DNA of 64,000 nucleotides from assembly GCA_021325435.1 (NCBI GenBank), contig JAJPHE010000112.1, positions 1-64,000 on the forward strand. Reading direction: 5' to 3'. Made by a program: the position numbers and the translations under genes. Below the pieces are notes generated by a model. That model searched no databases and had not been told where the DNA came from. It saw only the letters and a program-made list of their open reading frames with translations. This document shows positions 1 to 9,245 of the stretch, in pieces (position 1 is the stretch's first letter; each line of letters starts with the position of its first letter). Origin of the DNA: Actinomycetota bacterium. GTDB lineage: Bacteria; Actinomycetota; Acidimicrobiia; Acidimicrobiales; JAJPHE01.

Positions 1-78
1 CCCGAACACCTCATCGCTCTCGCACTCCTCGACCGCGGCGGCTACTGCCCACCCCTACCACGCCGGTCAGCGACCTGA
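1..78 (+). CDS. possible 3' end of an upstream gene (partial)
   Basis: Frame 1 is open from the first base to a TGA at 76-78, giving 25 residues that end in PLPRRSAT. The run LIALALLDRGGYC looks like ordinary protein, but it is too short to assign to a family. The 79 bp between this stop and the next start hold no hairpin I can recognise. It could equally be chance open frame in GC-rich DNA. Confidence 0.25.
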   Translation, partial: PEHLIALALLDRGGYCPPLPRRSAT

Positions 79-157
79 CCCGCCCACGGAAGCAGACGGA
101 GAGCCAACTTATTCGCCGGTGGGGACGTCCAAGGCGGGCGTCCTCTAGCGTCGGAGC

Positions 158-1713
158 GTGGCCGACGCATCACCTCGTGAGCCAGTGAAGAACGCCGTGG
201 TCGTGCTGCTCGATAGCCTGAACCGGCACATGCTGGGCGCCTATGGCGGCCGCGAGTTCGCCACGCCGAACCTCGACGCCTTCGGGCAACGGGCCCAGGT
301 GTTCGATCGCCACTTCACCGGATCACTGCCCTGCATGCCCGCCCGCCACGACATCCTCTGCGGTGCTCTCGACTTCTTGTGGAAGCCTTGGGGCTCGATC
401 GAGCTGTGGGAGAAGCCGGTGACGGCGGATCTGCGGGCGGCCGGCGTCACGACCATGCTGGTGTCGGACCACCCCCACCTCTTCGAGTCCGGCGGCGAGA
501 ACTACCACACGGATTTCACCGCCTGGGAGTACCAGCGCGGCCATGAGTCCGACCCCTGGAAGACCCGTCCCGACCCCAGCTGGCTCGGGGCCCCGATGTT
601 CAACCGGCGGTCGATGCCGTACGACAATTCCCGAGGCTGGTTCCGTGGGGAGGAGGATTTTCCCGGACCACGCACGATGCGGGCTGCCGCTGACTGGCTC
701 CGTGGCTCGGCGCCGGCCCACGACCGGTTCCTCCTCTTCGTGGACGAGTTCGATCCCCACGAGCCGTTCGACACCCCCGAGCCGTACGCATCCATGTACG
801 ACCCGGACTGGGAGGGACCGCATCTGATCTGGCCGCCCTATGTGAAGGGTGCGGTGACGCGGGGAGTTTTGAGCGAGCGGGAGGCGAGGCAGGTTCGGGC
901 CTGCTACGGCGGCAAGCTGACCATGATCGACCACTGGTTCGGTGAGATCGTCAGGGCGATGGACGATGCCGGCCTGTGGGAGAGCACCGTGCTGGTGCTG
1001 TGCACCGATCACGGCCACTACCTCGGCGAGAAGGACCTCTTCGGCAAGCCGGCGGCCGTCTACAACCCGTTGGGCCACGTGCCGCTGATGGTGTGGTACC
1101 CGGGCGCCCCGCCGCGCCGGCACGACTGCCTGACCACTGCGGTCGACATCCATGCGACATCTGCGACCTGTTCGAGACGAAGCCCCGCCACCGCGTCCAC
1201 GGACAGTCCCTGCTGCCTCGTTTGCGCCATGGCGTGGAGGGCCGCGAGCCGGACGCGGCGGCTGGGCCGGAGCGTGAGTGGCTCCTGACCGGCATCTGGG
1301 GCCGTGAGGTGCACCTGGTCGATGCCGAGTCGAAGTACGCCCGGGCCCCGACGGGCGCCAACGCCCCCTTGTCGGTTTACTCGAACCGGTGGTCGACCAT
1401 GCCGGTCCCCGGCCTCGAGGTGCGGATGCCCGATCCAGACGATCGAGCCTGGCTCGACCGGATGCCCGGCTCGAGCATCCCGGTGATCCACCAGCCCTTC
1501 GCCGCCGGCGACCCCGTCCCGTACTGGGCTCTCGGCCGCTTCGAGGGCAATCAGCTTTTCCGTCTGAGGGAAGACCCTGCCGAGGAGGAGAACCTGGCGG
1601 GCACGCCGGCCGAGGGCGAAGCCGCCGACAAGCTGAGAGAGGTGCTCGTGGGCCTCGAGGCACCCCGCGAGCAACTGGACCGGCTGGGCTTATTGGCCCG
1701 GCCGGCGACGTAA
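158..1713 (+). pseudogene. sulfatase (alkaline-phosphatase superfamily), split by a one-base frameshift
   Basis: The product resembles arylsulfatase-family hydrolases that cleave sulfate esters using a formylglycine made from Cys. The N-terminal part has the metal-binding start VVLLDSLNRHMLGAYGG (Asp19), the sulfatase signature C-M-P-A-R at Cys59 (C-x-P-x-R), and a second metal site CTDHGHYLGEKD near residue 290. After DIHAT (codon at 1157) the frame breaks. The expected continuation ICDLFE lies in the next frame from 1159 and runs to the TAA at 1711-1713. Loss of one base around 1154-1159 explains this exactly. Joined, the protein would be about 518 residues, a normal length. The GTG start at 158 has no Shine-Dalgarno site but has TAGCGT at 146-151. 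Either a recent mutation or a sequencing error would give this picture. The substrate is unknown. Confidence 0.8.
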
Positions 1714-1852
1714 CTCATTCACCACGCCATCGGCCCGGGCGGAAGAGCCAGCCCCGGCGGGTCCCCGACCCGTCCGACCGTCTTGAGGCAACGGCGGACT
1801 CCGGCCACCGTGTAGCTCGCCCTCCGGGGCCGCGGATAGATTCGCCGACCGT

Positions 1853-2974
1853 ATGGGGGAAGGCGCGGTCGTCATGGGGACCGTCGACGCCGACGGCCAC
1901 GTGCTGGAGCCGGAGGCGGCGTGGGCCGGGCTGCCGGACCGTCACCGACCGCGGGTCGAGCGCGACGGCCACGGCTTGGAGCACGTGATGGTCGGGGACC
2001 AGGAGATCCTCGCCGCCTCACTCGGCCTCCTCGGAACACCGGGGTCCCGTATGGGCGGCCAGGAGACGAAGCCCCTGGAGGAGGCCCTGCCCGGCGGTTT
2101 CGATCCGCGGTGCCGCCTCGCCGACATGGACACTGAGGGCATCGATGCCGTTGTCCTCTACCCCACCATCGGACTGTACGCGTGGGGGATCACCGATCCG
2201 GCCGCCGCGGTGGCCGTAGCCCGTGCTTACAACGACTGGCTGGCCGGCTACTGCAGCGCAGACCGGCGACGGCTGTTCGGTGCGGCCATGGTGCCGCTCC
2301 AAGACCCGCCCGCCGCCGCCCGCGAGCTGCGCCGGGCCCACGAGGAGCTGGGCTTTCCCGCCGCCTTCATGCGCCCCAACCCCTGCCTCGGCCGCTCGAT
2401 CGCCGATCCGGCCCATCAGGTGATCTGGGACACCGCCGAGGAGCTCGGCGTCGCCATCGGGCTGCACGAGGGAAGCTCGGTGACCCTGACGACCCTCGGC
2501 TCCGACCGGCCCTTCAACCCGCTGATCCTCCACGCCGTGTCCCACCCCTTCGAGCAGATGCTCGCCTGTGCCCAGCTCATGGCCTTCGGCGTGATGGAAC
2601 GCCACCCGACGCTGCGCTTCGTGTTCCTGGAGGCGAACGGAGGGTGGGCCCCGTTCTGGTTGCAGCGTCTCGACGAGCAGGTGCACGGCTTCGGCGACTA
2701 CTGCCCCGAGATGCGCTTGCGACCGAGCGAGTACTTCGCCCGCCAGTGCTGGATCAGCTTCGAAATCGACGAGGCGACCCTCCCCGCCCTCGCCCCCCTC
2801 ATCGGGCCCGAGCGGATTGTGTGGGGCTCGGACTACCCGCATCACGACGCCACCTTCCCAGGGGCGACCAAGGAACTAAGAGAGACGATCGGACCTTTGC
2901 CGCCCGAGGAGCAGGCCCGGATTCTCGGGGGCAACGCCGTCGAGCTCTACCGGCTGCCGGCCGCACCTGGGTGA
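1853..2974 (+). CDS. amidohydrolase family 2 metal-dependent hydrolase
   Basis: A 373-residue TIM-barrel hydrolase of the amidohydrolase_2 type (the group that includes ACMS decarboxylase and related C-C or C-N hydrolases). Visible family marks are the N-terminal metal motif VDADGHVLEP, a metal-ligand His in IGLHEGSS, the helix VFLEANGGWAPFW, and the C-terminal WGSDYPHHD with the conserved Asp. ATG 1853 is used here. An in-frame ATG at 1874 starts 13 residues before GHVLEP and is also plausible. TAGATT at 1837-1842 lies 10 nt before the first ATG and could be a -10 box for a leaderless message. It follows the broken sulfatase on the same strand after 139 bp. The substrate cannot be told from sequence. 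Confidence 0.8.
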   Translation: MGEGAVVMGTVDADGHVLEPEAAWAGLPDRHRPRVERDGHGLEHVMVGDQEILAASLGLLGTPGSRMGGQETKPLEEALPGGFDPRCRLADMDTEGIDAVVLYPTIGLYAWGITDPAAAVAVARAYNDWLAGYCSADRRRLFGAAMVPLQDPPAAARELRRAHEELGFPAAFMRPNPCLGRSIADPAHQVIWDTAEELGVAIGLHEGSSVTLTTLGSDRPFNPLILHAVSHPFEQMLACAQLMAFGVMERHPTLRFVFLEANGGWAPFWLQRLDEQVHGFGDYCPEMRLRPSEYFARQCWISFEIDEATLPALAPLIGPERIVWGSDYPHHDATFPGATKELRETIGPLPPEEQARILGGNAVELYRLPAAPG

Positions 2975-3090
2975 ACCGACCGACGGGGTGAAGCCGTCAG
3001 CCCCAGCCCCCCAGAGTTGGCCCCTAACCGGACACATGGGAGGAACTGCCCCGGCCGTGTCGAAGTCATGCTCGAGTTGAGGGAGGGCTC

Positions 3091-3642
3091 GTGCTGATGA
3101 GACGGATCCCGCCAAGGCGACCATCACCGTCCTCGCCGCCTGCGCCCTCGGGGGTGGTGGGCGCTACTTCCGCCGCCCCCGCCCTGGTCCACGGGACCTT
3201 GGTGTCGTTGAACTGGGCGGTCTACGTGGTGTCGAAGCCCGAGGTGACCGCCGTCCAGGGCTCCTGCACGGTGCCCGCCGCCGGTCAGACCCCTCCGGGC
3301 AAGGTGGACACCCGGGTGGGCATCACTGCCGACAACTGGGTCATCAACATCAGGGACTCCACTCCCCGCCGGACCTTCAGCCAAATCGTCCACCACGCGT
3401 CATCGGAATCATCGGCCGAACGGATTCACGCGGCGCCGTATGTGGTGGTCGCTCCCACCCTGGCGAGCGGTACCACCACCGTCACCTTCAACAACGGCAA
3501 CGACACCGTCGGCAACCTTCAACAGCTCGGCGCTGATCCCGTAGTCCTGCCCCTCGAGGCCACGCCACCGAGACTCGACAGCGACGCTGGCGGGCTCAAC
3601 GTGTGCATCGGCGGCCTGACCTGCACCCGTCCCTCCAGTTAG
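3091..3642 (+). pseudogene. relic of a secreted G1-family (eqolisin, glutamic) peptidase with internal deletion
   Basis: The open frame of 183 codons reads like a decayed peptidase G1. LNWAVYVV matches the family start NWAGYVV, VQGSCTVP matches V.GSWTVP, and TRVGITA matches TWVGIDG. WVINIRDST, TFSQIV and SSAERI then match the later strand W.L.I.DTT, TFS and the SSAEWI segment that carries the catalytic Glu. The 60-70 residues that normally lie between VGIDG and that strand, including the catalytic Gln of the VIQAG motif, are absent. Several conserved Trp are replaced by Arg or Cys. The N-terminus has no clear signal core in this frame, but the frame from 3111 reads ATITVLAACALGGG, as if a signal peptide had been frameshifted. 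The family call rests on remembered consensus; the loss of function is inference. Confidence 0.5.
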
Positions 3643-3644
3643 AG

Positions 3645-4034
3645 ATGAGCTCGTCGCCAGCGCGGACGCGGGTGGTCATAGCCGAGGACCAGCAGGGCAT
3701 GCGGGGCCTGATTCGCCGGCTCCTCGAGGGCAACGAGGACTTGGAGGTGGTCGGCGAGGCCACCACCGGACCGGAGGTGCTCGACCGGGTGGCAGCCGAG
3801 ACCCCCGCTGTGCTCGTGCTCGACCTCGGCCTGCCCGACCTCGACGGGGAGGTCATCCTCGACCGGCTCCAGGCATCCCACCCGGAGCTTCGCATCGTCG
3901 TCCTGTCCGGCCAGGCGTCGGGCCTCATCGCCCGGAGCCTCCGGCAACGCGGCGCCGACGCCGTGGTGGAGAAAGGCGTGTCCCACTGGGAAGCGGAGCT
4001 GGTGGCGGCGGTGAAAGGCGCGCCAGGCGGCTAA
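3645..4034 (+). CDS. stand-alone response regulator receiver domain
   Basis: A 129-residue single-domain receiver without an output domain. Phosphorylation residues are all present: acidic pair Glu14-Asp15 (IAEDQ), phospho-acceptor Asp60 (LVLDLGLPDLDG), Ser88 (VVLSGQ) and Lys110 (VEKGVS). The ATG at 3645 is chosen because the longer frame from 3603 overlaps the preceding relic and adds residues unlike the family. Such proteins relay phosphate or act by protein contact. No histidine kinase lies in the window, so the partner is unknown. It is followed by tRNA-Gln on the other strand. Confidence 0.85.
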   Translation: MSSSPARTRVVIAEDQQGMRGLIRRLLEGNEDLEVVGEATTGPEVLDRVAAETPAVLVLDLGLPDLDGEVILDRLQASHPELRIVVLSGQASGLIARSLRQRGADAVVEKGVSHWEAELVAAVKGAPGG

Positions 4035-4071
4035 ACGGGCCGTAGGGCGGCCGCCCTTCTCCGCTGCGACT

Positions 4072-4146
4072 TGGCTCGGGGGGGAGGACTCGAACCCCCA
4101 ATAACAGGGCCAGAACCTGTCGTGTTGCCGATTACACCACCCCCGA
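4072..4146 (-). tRNA. tRNA-Gln (anticodon CTG)
   Basis: On the minus strand the 5' acceptor strand is TCGGGGG (4146-4140), pairing with CCCCCGA (4082-4076). The anticodon stem ACAGG/CCTGT encloses the loop TTCTGGC, giving anticodon CTG. The T arm has the canonical TTCGAGT loop. The discriminator is G at 4075 and CCA is encoded at 4074-4072. This tRNA serves CAG codons, the preferred Gln codon in GC-rich genomes. GltX and GatCAB, also in this window, would charge it by the indirect route. Confidence 0.95.
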
Positions 4147-4162
4147 ATGGGCGAATCCCAGG

Positions 4163-4807
4163 CTAGCCGCCGCCCACGACGGTCCGCACACGTCCGAGGT
4201 CGGTCCTGATGCCGGAGAGGCGGGCGAATCCCACCACTCGGCCGATTGCCATCTCGGCGGCCTCTTTGGCGTAGTAGGGCAGGGCGGCGGTGCCCGCAAG
4301 GGGCGATGTGCGGGTTGGCGATACCAGTGGTTGAAGACCGAGCTCATGGGCGATGGCGGCGATGCGGGCCGAGTGGAAGGGGTCCGAGACCAGGATGACC
4401 CGCCGGTCACCGCGTTTTTTGAGCACTGCGGCCGCCTCCGCCAGCGACTGCCACGAGTTGCTGCCCCCGACCGCTGACAAGACGTCGGCCTCCGGAACCC
4501 CACGCCGCTCCACGTAGGCCGCGCTCGCCTGAGCCTCGGTGAACAAGTCGCCCGGCTGCTTGCCCCCGGTGACCACCAAGACGGGCGCGTCGCCCCGTTG
4601 CCATAGGGACACGGCATGGTCGAGGCGGGCGGCCAAGTCGGCGGAGGGACATCCGTTGTACTCGGCCGCCCCCAGCACGACGATCGCCTGGGCCGGGCGG
4701 GCATCGTCATGCCTCGACGCGGCGTAGACCTGAACTGCCGTGACCGCCAGATAGATGACGACCCCGGCAATCACGAGGGAGATCAGCCGGAGGGTGAGAC
4801 GAGTCAC
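4163..4807 (-). CDS. DUF218 (YdcF/SanA-like) membrane-anchored protein
   Basis: A 214-residue protein with one N-terminal membrane helix (about residues 6-28, [20 protein letters not shown]) and a DUF218 domain. Domain marks are [12 protein letters not shown], a conserved [18 protein letters not shown] and [12 protein letters not shown]. Members in other bacteria are linked to envelope biogenesis and vancomycin sensitivity, but the biochemical activity is unsettled. The GTG start at 4807 overlaps the gltX stop by four bases (GTGA), so the two are translationally coupled. The gene ends only 16 bp before the tRNA-Gln 5' end on the same strand. Confidence 0.85.
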   Translation of the reverse strand: MTRLTLRLISLVIAGVVIYLAVTAVQVYAASRHDDARPAQAIVVLGAAEYNGCPSADLAARLDHAVSLWQRGDAPVLVVTGGKQPGDLFTEAQASAAYVERRGVPEADVLSAVGGSNSWQSLAEAAAVLKKRGDRRVILVSDPFHSARIAAIAHELGLQPLVSPTRTSPLAGTAALPYYAKEAAEMAIGRVVGFARLSGIRTDLGRVRTVVGGG

Positions 4808-6222
4808 CCGGGGCCGGCGTCCCGAATCCGTTCGAGCGCCGTCTCGAGTCGGGCGATCGTCTTCTCTCGGCCGAGGACCTCAATGGACTCGAACAGCGGC
4901 GGGCCCACACTTCGCCCGGTGACCGCCACCCTCACCGGCGCCTGGGCCTTCGCCAGCTTGAGACCTTGGCTGGCGCCCGCCTCCTCGATGACGGCCCGGA
5001 TGTCGCCTGCCGTCCAGGGGCACCGCCCCAGACCGTCCCGGCTGGCGGCGAGAACCGCGCTGGCAAGCGGGTTCCGCCCCAGCGCCTTGTCCCAGGACGC
5101 CTGGTCGATGGTCGGCTCTTCGAGGAAGCAGAACTCGACCATGGAAGGAACCTCTGACAGCGTCGACACCCGCTCCTGCACGAGGGGAGCCAGCCGCTCG
5201 AATGCCACCGCGTCGTAACGCTCGGGTGACCAAGGGGCGGCTTCCAGCCACGGGGCGCACCGGGACACGAACTCCGGAGTGGATAGGGCCCGGATGTACT
5301 CCCCATTGAAGTGGCCGAGCTTCACCACGTCGAAGAAGGCCGGCGAGTTGTTGACATCCTCGAGGCGGAACTCGCCGATCATCTCCTCCACCGTCAGCGT
5401 CTCACGCCCGTCAGCCGGCGCCCACCCGAGGAGGGCGAGGTAGTTGCGCATGGCCTCGGGCAGATACCCCTGGTCGCGGTAGTCCTCGATGGCCACCGGA
5501 TCGCGCCGCTTGGAGAGCTTCTGGCGCTTCTCGTTGACCAGGACGGGCAGGTGAGCGAAGACCGGGGTCGGGCCGCCCTCAAGGGCATCCCACAGCAACA
5601 GCGCCTTCGGCGTGTTGGGGAGGTGCTCCTCTCCCCGCACCACGTGGGTGACCCGCATGTCGATGTCGTCGACCACGTTGGCCAGGTGGAACAGGGGCTG
5701 CCCGCTCGACTTGACGATGACGAAGTCCTCGATGGTGGCGTTCTCGAAGGACACCTCGCCGCGCACGACGTCGCGCACGACCGTCGTGCCGGTGTCAGGA
5801 CTCCGGAAGCGCAGGGCGCGACCGGGGCCCGGTTCCAGGCCGCGGTCGGCGCAGTAGCCGTCATACCCGGGGGTCTGGCGGTCCTTGGTGCGCCGCTCGA
5901 CCTCGTCGCGGGTGCAACCGCAGTAGTAGGCCAGGCCGGCGTCGTACAGCCGCTGGGCGGCGGCCACGTGCCGGTCGGCCCGCTCCGACTGGCGGTAAGG
6001 CCCCTCGTCCCAGTCGATTCCGAGCCAGGTCATGGCCGAGAGGATTCCGTCCACCCACTCCTCGCGGTTGCGTTCGAGATCGGTGTCCTCGATGCGCAGG
6101 ATGAACGTTCCGCCGCTCTGGCGGGCCACCAGCCAGTTGTAGAGGGCGGTCCGAGCCCCGCCGACATGGAAGTAGCCGGTCGGTGAGGGCGCGAAGCGGA
6201 GGCGGGGGACGTCGTTAGACAC
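4804..6222 (-). CDS. gltX: glutamyl-tRNA synthetase
   Basis: Class I aminoacyl-tRNA synthetase of 472 residues, the usual bacterial length. It charges tRNA-Glu, and probably also tRNA-Gln, with glutamate. The HIGH-like motif is [11 protein letters not shown] close to the N-terminus; the KMSKS-like motif is KLSKR near residue 245; [11 protein letters not shown] and the C-terminal anticodon-binding domain follow. The GTG start at 6222 gives [16 protein letters not shown], matching the family N-terminus. The much longer open frame upstream is shadow. TAGCCT at 6236-6231, 8 nt before the GTG, looks like the -10 of a leaderless transcript. No glutaminyl-tRNA synthetase is seen and gatCAB is present, so a non-discriminating enzyme is likely. 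Confidence 0.95.
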   Translation of the reverse strand: MSNDVPRLRFAPSPTGYFHVGGARTALYNWLVARQSGGTFILRIEDTDLERNREEWVDGILSAMTWLGIDWDEGPYRQSERADRHVAAAQRLYDAGLAYYCGCTRDEVERRTKDRQTPGYDGYCADRGLEPGPGRALRFRSPDTGTTVVRDVVRGEVSFENATIEDFVIVKSSGQPLFHLANVVDDIDMRVTHVVRGEEHLPNTPKALLLWDALEGGPTPVFAHLPVLVNEKRQKLSKRRDPVAIEDYRDQGYLPEAMRNYLALLGWAPADGRETLTVEEMIGEFRLEDVNNSPAFFDVVKLGHFNGEYIRALSTPEFVSRCAPWLEAAPWSPERYDAVAFERLAPLVQERVSTLSEVPSMVEFCFLEEPTIDQASWDKALGRNPLASAVLAASRDGLGRCPWTAGDIRAVIEEAGASQGLKLAKAQAPVRVAVTGRSVGPPLFESIEVLGREKTIARLETALERIRDAGPG

Positions 6223-6266
6223 TGGGCCGGAGGCTACCGGGCTCCCGGAGGTGACTCCGGCGCAGA

Positions 6267-7430
6267 TCAGCCCAGAAGGCGCTTGGAGATGACCACTCGC
6301 TGGATCTGGTTGGTGCCCTCGTAGATCTGGGTCACCTTGGCGTCGCGGAGGTAGCGCTCGGCCGGGAAGTCCTTGGTGTAGCCGTAACCGCCGAGGAGCT
6401 GGACGGCGTCCACCGCCACCGACATGGCGACGTCGGAGGCGAAGGACTTGGCCATGGCGCCGAGCAGCGTGAGCTCGCCTCGAGGGTCGCCGGTGTCGAT
6501 GACGGCGCACGCCTTGTGGACCAGGGCCCGGGCCGCCTCCACCCGGGTGGCCATGTCGGCCAGCATGAACTGCAAGCCCTGGAACTCGGCGATGGGCCGG
6601 CCGAACTGGGTCCGCTCCTTCATGTAGCCGGTGGCGCAGTCGAGGGCCCCCTGGGCCAGGCCGAGCGCCTGGGCGCCGATGGTGGGACGGGAGCGGTCGA
6701 GGGTCGCCATGGCCATGTAGAAGCCCTGACCCTCGTCACCGATCCGGTTGCTCGCCGGCACCCGCACCTCGTCGAATACGACCTCGCCGGTGGGGCTGCC
6801 CCGCATGCCGAGCTTGTCCTCCAGCTTGGCCACCTTGACCCCCCACCCCGCCTCCACGACGAAGGTGGAGATCCCCCGGTGGCCACTGCCCGGATCGGTC
6901 TTGGCGAACACGGTGTAGGTGTCGGAGACACCGGCGTTGGTGATCCAGTACTTGGTGCCGGTGATGATGTAGTAGTCGCCGTCACGAACGGCCCGGGTAC
7001 GCATCGACGCCACGTCCGAGCCGGCGTCGGCCTCGGACAGGCAGTAGCTGGCCTGGGCGTCTCCGGACGCGACCCGAGGTAGGTAGCGCTTCTTCAGCTC
7101 GTCGGAGCCCCACAACATCACGGGGATCATCCCGAGCTTGGAGATGAGCATGGCCAGGCTCGTCGAGCCGCAGGCCCGGGCCACCTCCTCCACCATGATC
7201 GCCTGGGTCACGTGGTCGGCGCCGGCGCCCCCGTACTCCTCCGGCAGGCCCAGCCCGGTCAGTCCCATGGCCACGCAGTCGCGGTAGCTGTCCCAGGGGA
7301 ACCCTCCGGAGCGGTCCACCTCAGCGGCCCGCGGAGCGATCTTGTCGTCGCAGAACTGGCGGAGAGCCTGGCGGAACTCGAGCTGGTCGTCAGAAAGGGT
7401 CATGGGCGACATCGGCTCCCAGTCTTCCAT
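6267..7430 (-). CDS. acyl-CoA dehydrogenase
   Basis: A 387-residue flavoprotein that oxidises acyl-CoA to enoyl-CoA. Family segments are present in order: the N-terminal helical start [15 protein letters not shown], the FAD/substrate segment [30 protein letters not shown] in the beta domain, the FAD-binding [22 protein letters not shown], and the catalytic Glu in [19 protein letters not shown]. That pattern is typical of short- and branched-chain enzymes. ATG 7430 is used; ATG 7403 (MTLSDDQ) is equally plausible and matches the family start better. It is divergent from a second acyl-CoA dehydrogenase across 68 bp. The chain-length preference cannot be read from sequence. Confidence 0.9.
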   Translation of the reverse strand: MEDWEPMSPMTLSDDQLEFRQALRQFCDDKIAPRAAEVDRSGGFPWDSYRDCVAMGLTGLGLPEEYGGAGADHVTQAIMVEEVARACGSTSLAMLISKLGMIPVMLWGSDELKKRYLPRVASGDAQASYCLSEADAGSDVASMRTRAVRDGDYYIITGTKYWITNAGVSDTYTVFAKTDPGSGHRGISTFVVEAGWGVKVAKLEDKLGMRGSPTGEVVFDEVRVPASNRIGDEGQGFYMAMATLDRSRPTIGAQALGLAQGALDCATGYMKERTQFGRPIAEFQGLQFMLADMATRVEAARALVHKACAVIDTGDPRGELTLLGAMAKSFASDVAMSVAVDAVQLLGGYGYTKDFPAERYLRDAKVTQIYEGTNQIQRVVISKRLLG

Positions 7431-7498
7431 CCCCGGTCGGCCGCCTCCGCCGGCGCCGGTTCGGCCCCGCGGCCGGGGCGCCGGTAGCCTCAGGCCCC

Positions 7499-8698
7499 AT
7501 GACCACGACCGCCGCCGTTACCAGCGAGGAGCGCCTCGTCCGCGACCAGGTTGAGCGGCTCCTGTCCGACCACGACCCCCGTTCCACCGACGCCACCACG
7601 TTCTGGGGCGCGCAGTTCGACCTGGGCCTGGCCTGGGTCCACTTCCCGGAAGGCCTCGGGGGGCTGGGCCTCAGCCCCCGCTACCAGGAGATCGTAAGCA
7701 CCGCCCTGCGGGGGGCGGGCGCGCCGAGCAACGGACTGCGCAACCCCATCGGCCTCGGCATGGGGGCACCGACGGTCGTGACCCACGGCAGCGACGCCCA
7801 GAAGCAGAGGTACCTGCGGCCGCTGTTCACCTGCGAGGAGATCTGGTGCCAGCTCTTCAGCGAGCCGGGCGCCGGCTCCGACGTGGCCAGCCTGTCGACC
7901 CGGGCCGTCCGCGACGGGGACGAGTGGGTGGTCAACGGGCAGAAGGTCTGGACCACCCTCGCCCACCGGGCCCGCTGGGGGATGCTCGTCGCTCGCACCG
8001 ACGCCGACGTGCCCAAGCACCGGGGCCTCACCTACTTCGTGATCGACATGCACGCGCCGGGCGTGGAGGTCCGCCCCCTGCGGCAGATGACCGGCGAGGC
8101 CGAGTTCAACGAGGTCTACATGACCGACGTGCGCATACCGGACAGTGAGCGCCTGGGCGACGTTGGCGCCGGCTGGCACGTGGCCCTCACCACCCTCATG
8201 AACGAGCGGGTCTCCATCGGGGGCACGGTGACCCCCCGAGGCGGCGGCCTCATCGGTGAGGCGGTGAAGCTGTGGAAGTCGAAGGGGCACTCCGATCCGG
8301 CCCTGCGCGACCGCCTGATGCGCCTCTGGATCGAAGCCGAGGTCACCCGCCTCACCAACATCCGCGCCGGACAGGCGCGAAAGGCGGGAACCCCCGGGCC
8401 GGAGGGATCCACGTCCAAGCTGGCCTTCGCCGAGCTGAACAAGCGGATCACCGAGCTGTGCATCGACCTGCTCGGCCCCGAGGGGATGCTCTACTCCAGC
8501 TACGAGATGATCCGTCCCGAGGAGGCCGGACTCGGCGGGCGCGACATGTGGAAGACGTTCCTGCGCACCCGGGCCAACTCCATCGAAGGCGGCACCTCCG
8601 AGGTGATGAGGAACATCCTCGGTGAGCGGGTCCTGGGCCTGCCCGGCGACGTCCGGGTGGACAAGGACCGCCCGTGGGCGGAGGTGCCGCGCAGCTGA
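7499..8698 (+). CDS. acyl-CoA dehydrogenase (FadE-type)
   Basis: A 399-residue acyl-CoA dehydrogenase of the subgroup found in actinobacterial lipid and steroid catabolism. It has the active-site segment CQLFSEPGAGSDVASL, WVVNGQKVWTTLAH, and the C-terminal SIEGGTSEVMRNILGERVLGLP. The catalytic-base position after the FAD-binding helix differs from the QIYEGT form of its divergent neighbour, so the two are not recent duplicates. TAGCCT at 7485-7490, 8 nt before ATG 7499, with no Shine-Dalgarno site, suggests a leaderless message. Its gene converges on a short unknown gene. The substrate is unknown. Confidence 0.9.
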   Translation: MTTTAAVTSEERLVRDQVERLLSDHDPRSTDATTFWGAQFDLGLAWVHFPEGLGGLGLSPRYQEIVSTALRGAGAPSNGLRNPIGLGMGAPTVVTHGSDAQKQRYLRPLFTCEEIWCQLFSEPGAGSDVASLSTRAVRDGDEWVVNGQKVWTTLAHRARWGMLVARTDADVPKHRGLTYFVIDMHAPGVEVRPLRQMTGEAEFNEVYMTDVRIPDSERLGDVGAGWHVALTTLMNERVSIGGTVTPRGGGLIGEAVKLWKSKGHSDPALRDRLMRLWIEAEVTRLTNIRAGQARKAGTPGPEGSTSKLAFAELNKRITELCIDLLGPEGMLYSSYEMIRPEEAGLGGRDMWKTFLRTRANSIEGGTSEVMRNILGERVLGLPGDVRVDKDRPWAEVPRS

Positions 8699-8732
8699 GC
8701 GTGCGGGGGCGCCATCCGGCGTCCCGTGGCGC

Positions 8733-9245
8733 TCACATCACCAGCAGAGACCGCCAGTCCGCTAGTCGCTCGCGCGCCTGGGCGGGGGTGAGGCGCAGGG
8801 TCTCCTCGCTGACGGCGTCGGCGATGACCCGCTTGTCCCAGTAGTGGTGGGCGGCCCCCTGGAACAACGGCTGGCGGAACTCGACCAGGTCGGACGGCGT
8901 GTCGCCGAGGAAGCCCCATACGCTGAAGGCCAGCTCGAGGTCGTGGATCACCGGAGCCCGGTCGAACAGCGACGCCCGGCGGAGGGCCACGCCGAGGCAG
9001 CCGGCGATGGCGTCCTCCTCGTGCTCAGCGTCACCGAGGCGGAGCTTGCCGTGGAACTGGCGGGCCAACCGCAGGGCGTAGCCCTGGTCGGGGCCGGGGG
9101 TGCCGAGCCCGGGGCCGGTCGGACGGTCGGGGGACCGGAGGTCACCGGGACGGTCCGGCTTCCAGCCTTTCGGGGCCGGCAAGCGCTCGACTGGGCGGAC
9201 CTCGTCGACCGCTCTCACCGGCACGTACTCGGGCTGCGGGCTCAT
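8733..9245 (-). CDS. hypothetical protein, last gene of the leuB-ilvE-cimA operon
   Basis: A 170-residue protein I do not recognise. It has no signal peptide or membrane helix, a Pro/Arg-rich first 50 residues and an acidic middle. The C-terminus is rich in aromatic and charged residues (AAHHYWDKRVIADAVSEE, then LADWRSLLVM). Its ATG overlaps the cimA stop by four bases (ATGA at 9245-9242), so it is almost certainly cotranslated with cimA and regulated by the same attenuator. The tight coupling is the only hint about its role. Confidence 0.65.
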   Translation of the reverse strand: MSPQPEYVPVRAVDEVRPVERLPAPKGWKPDRPGDLRSPDRPTGPGLGTPGPDQGYALRLARQFHGKLRLGDAEHEEDAIAGCLGVALRRASLFDRAPVIHDLELAFSVWGFLGDTPSDLVEFRQPLFQGAAHHYWDKRVIADAVSEETLRLTPAQARERLADWRSLLVM

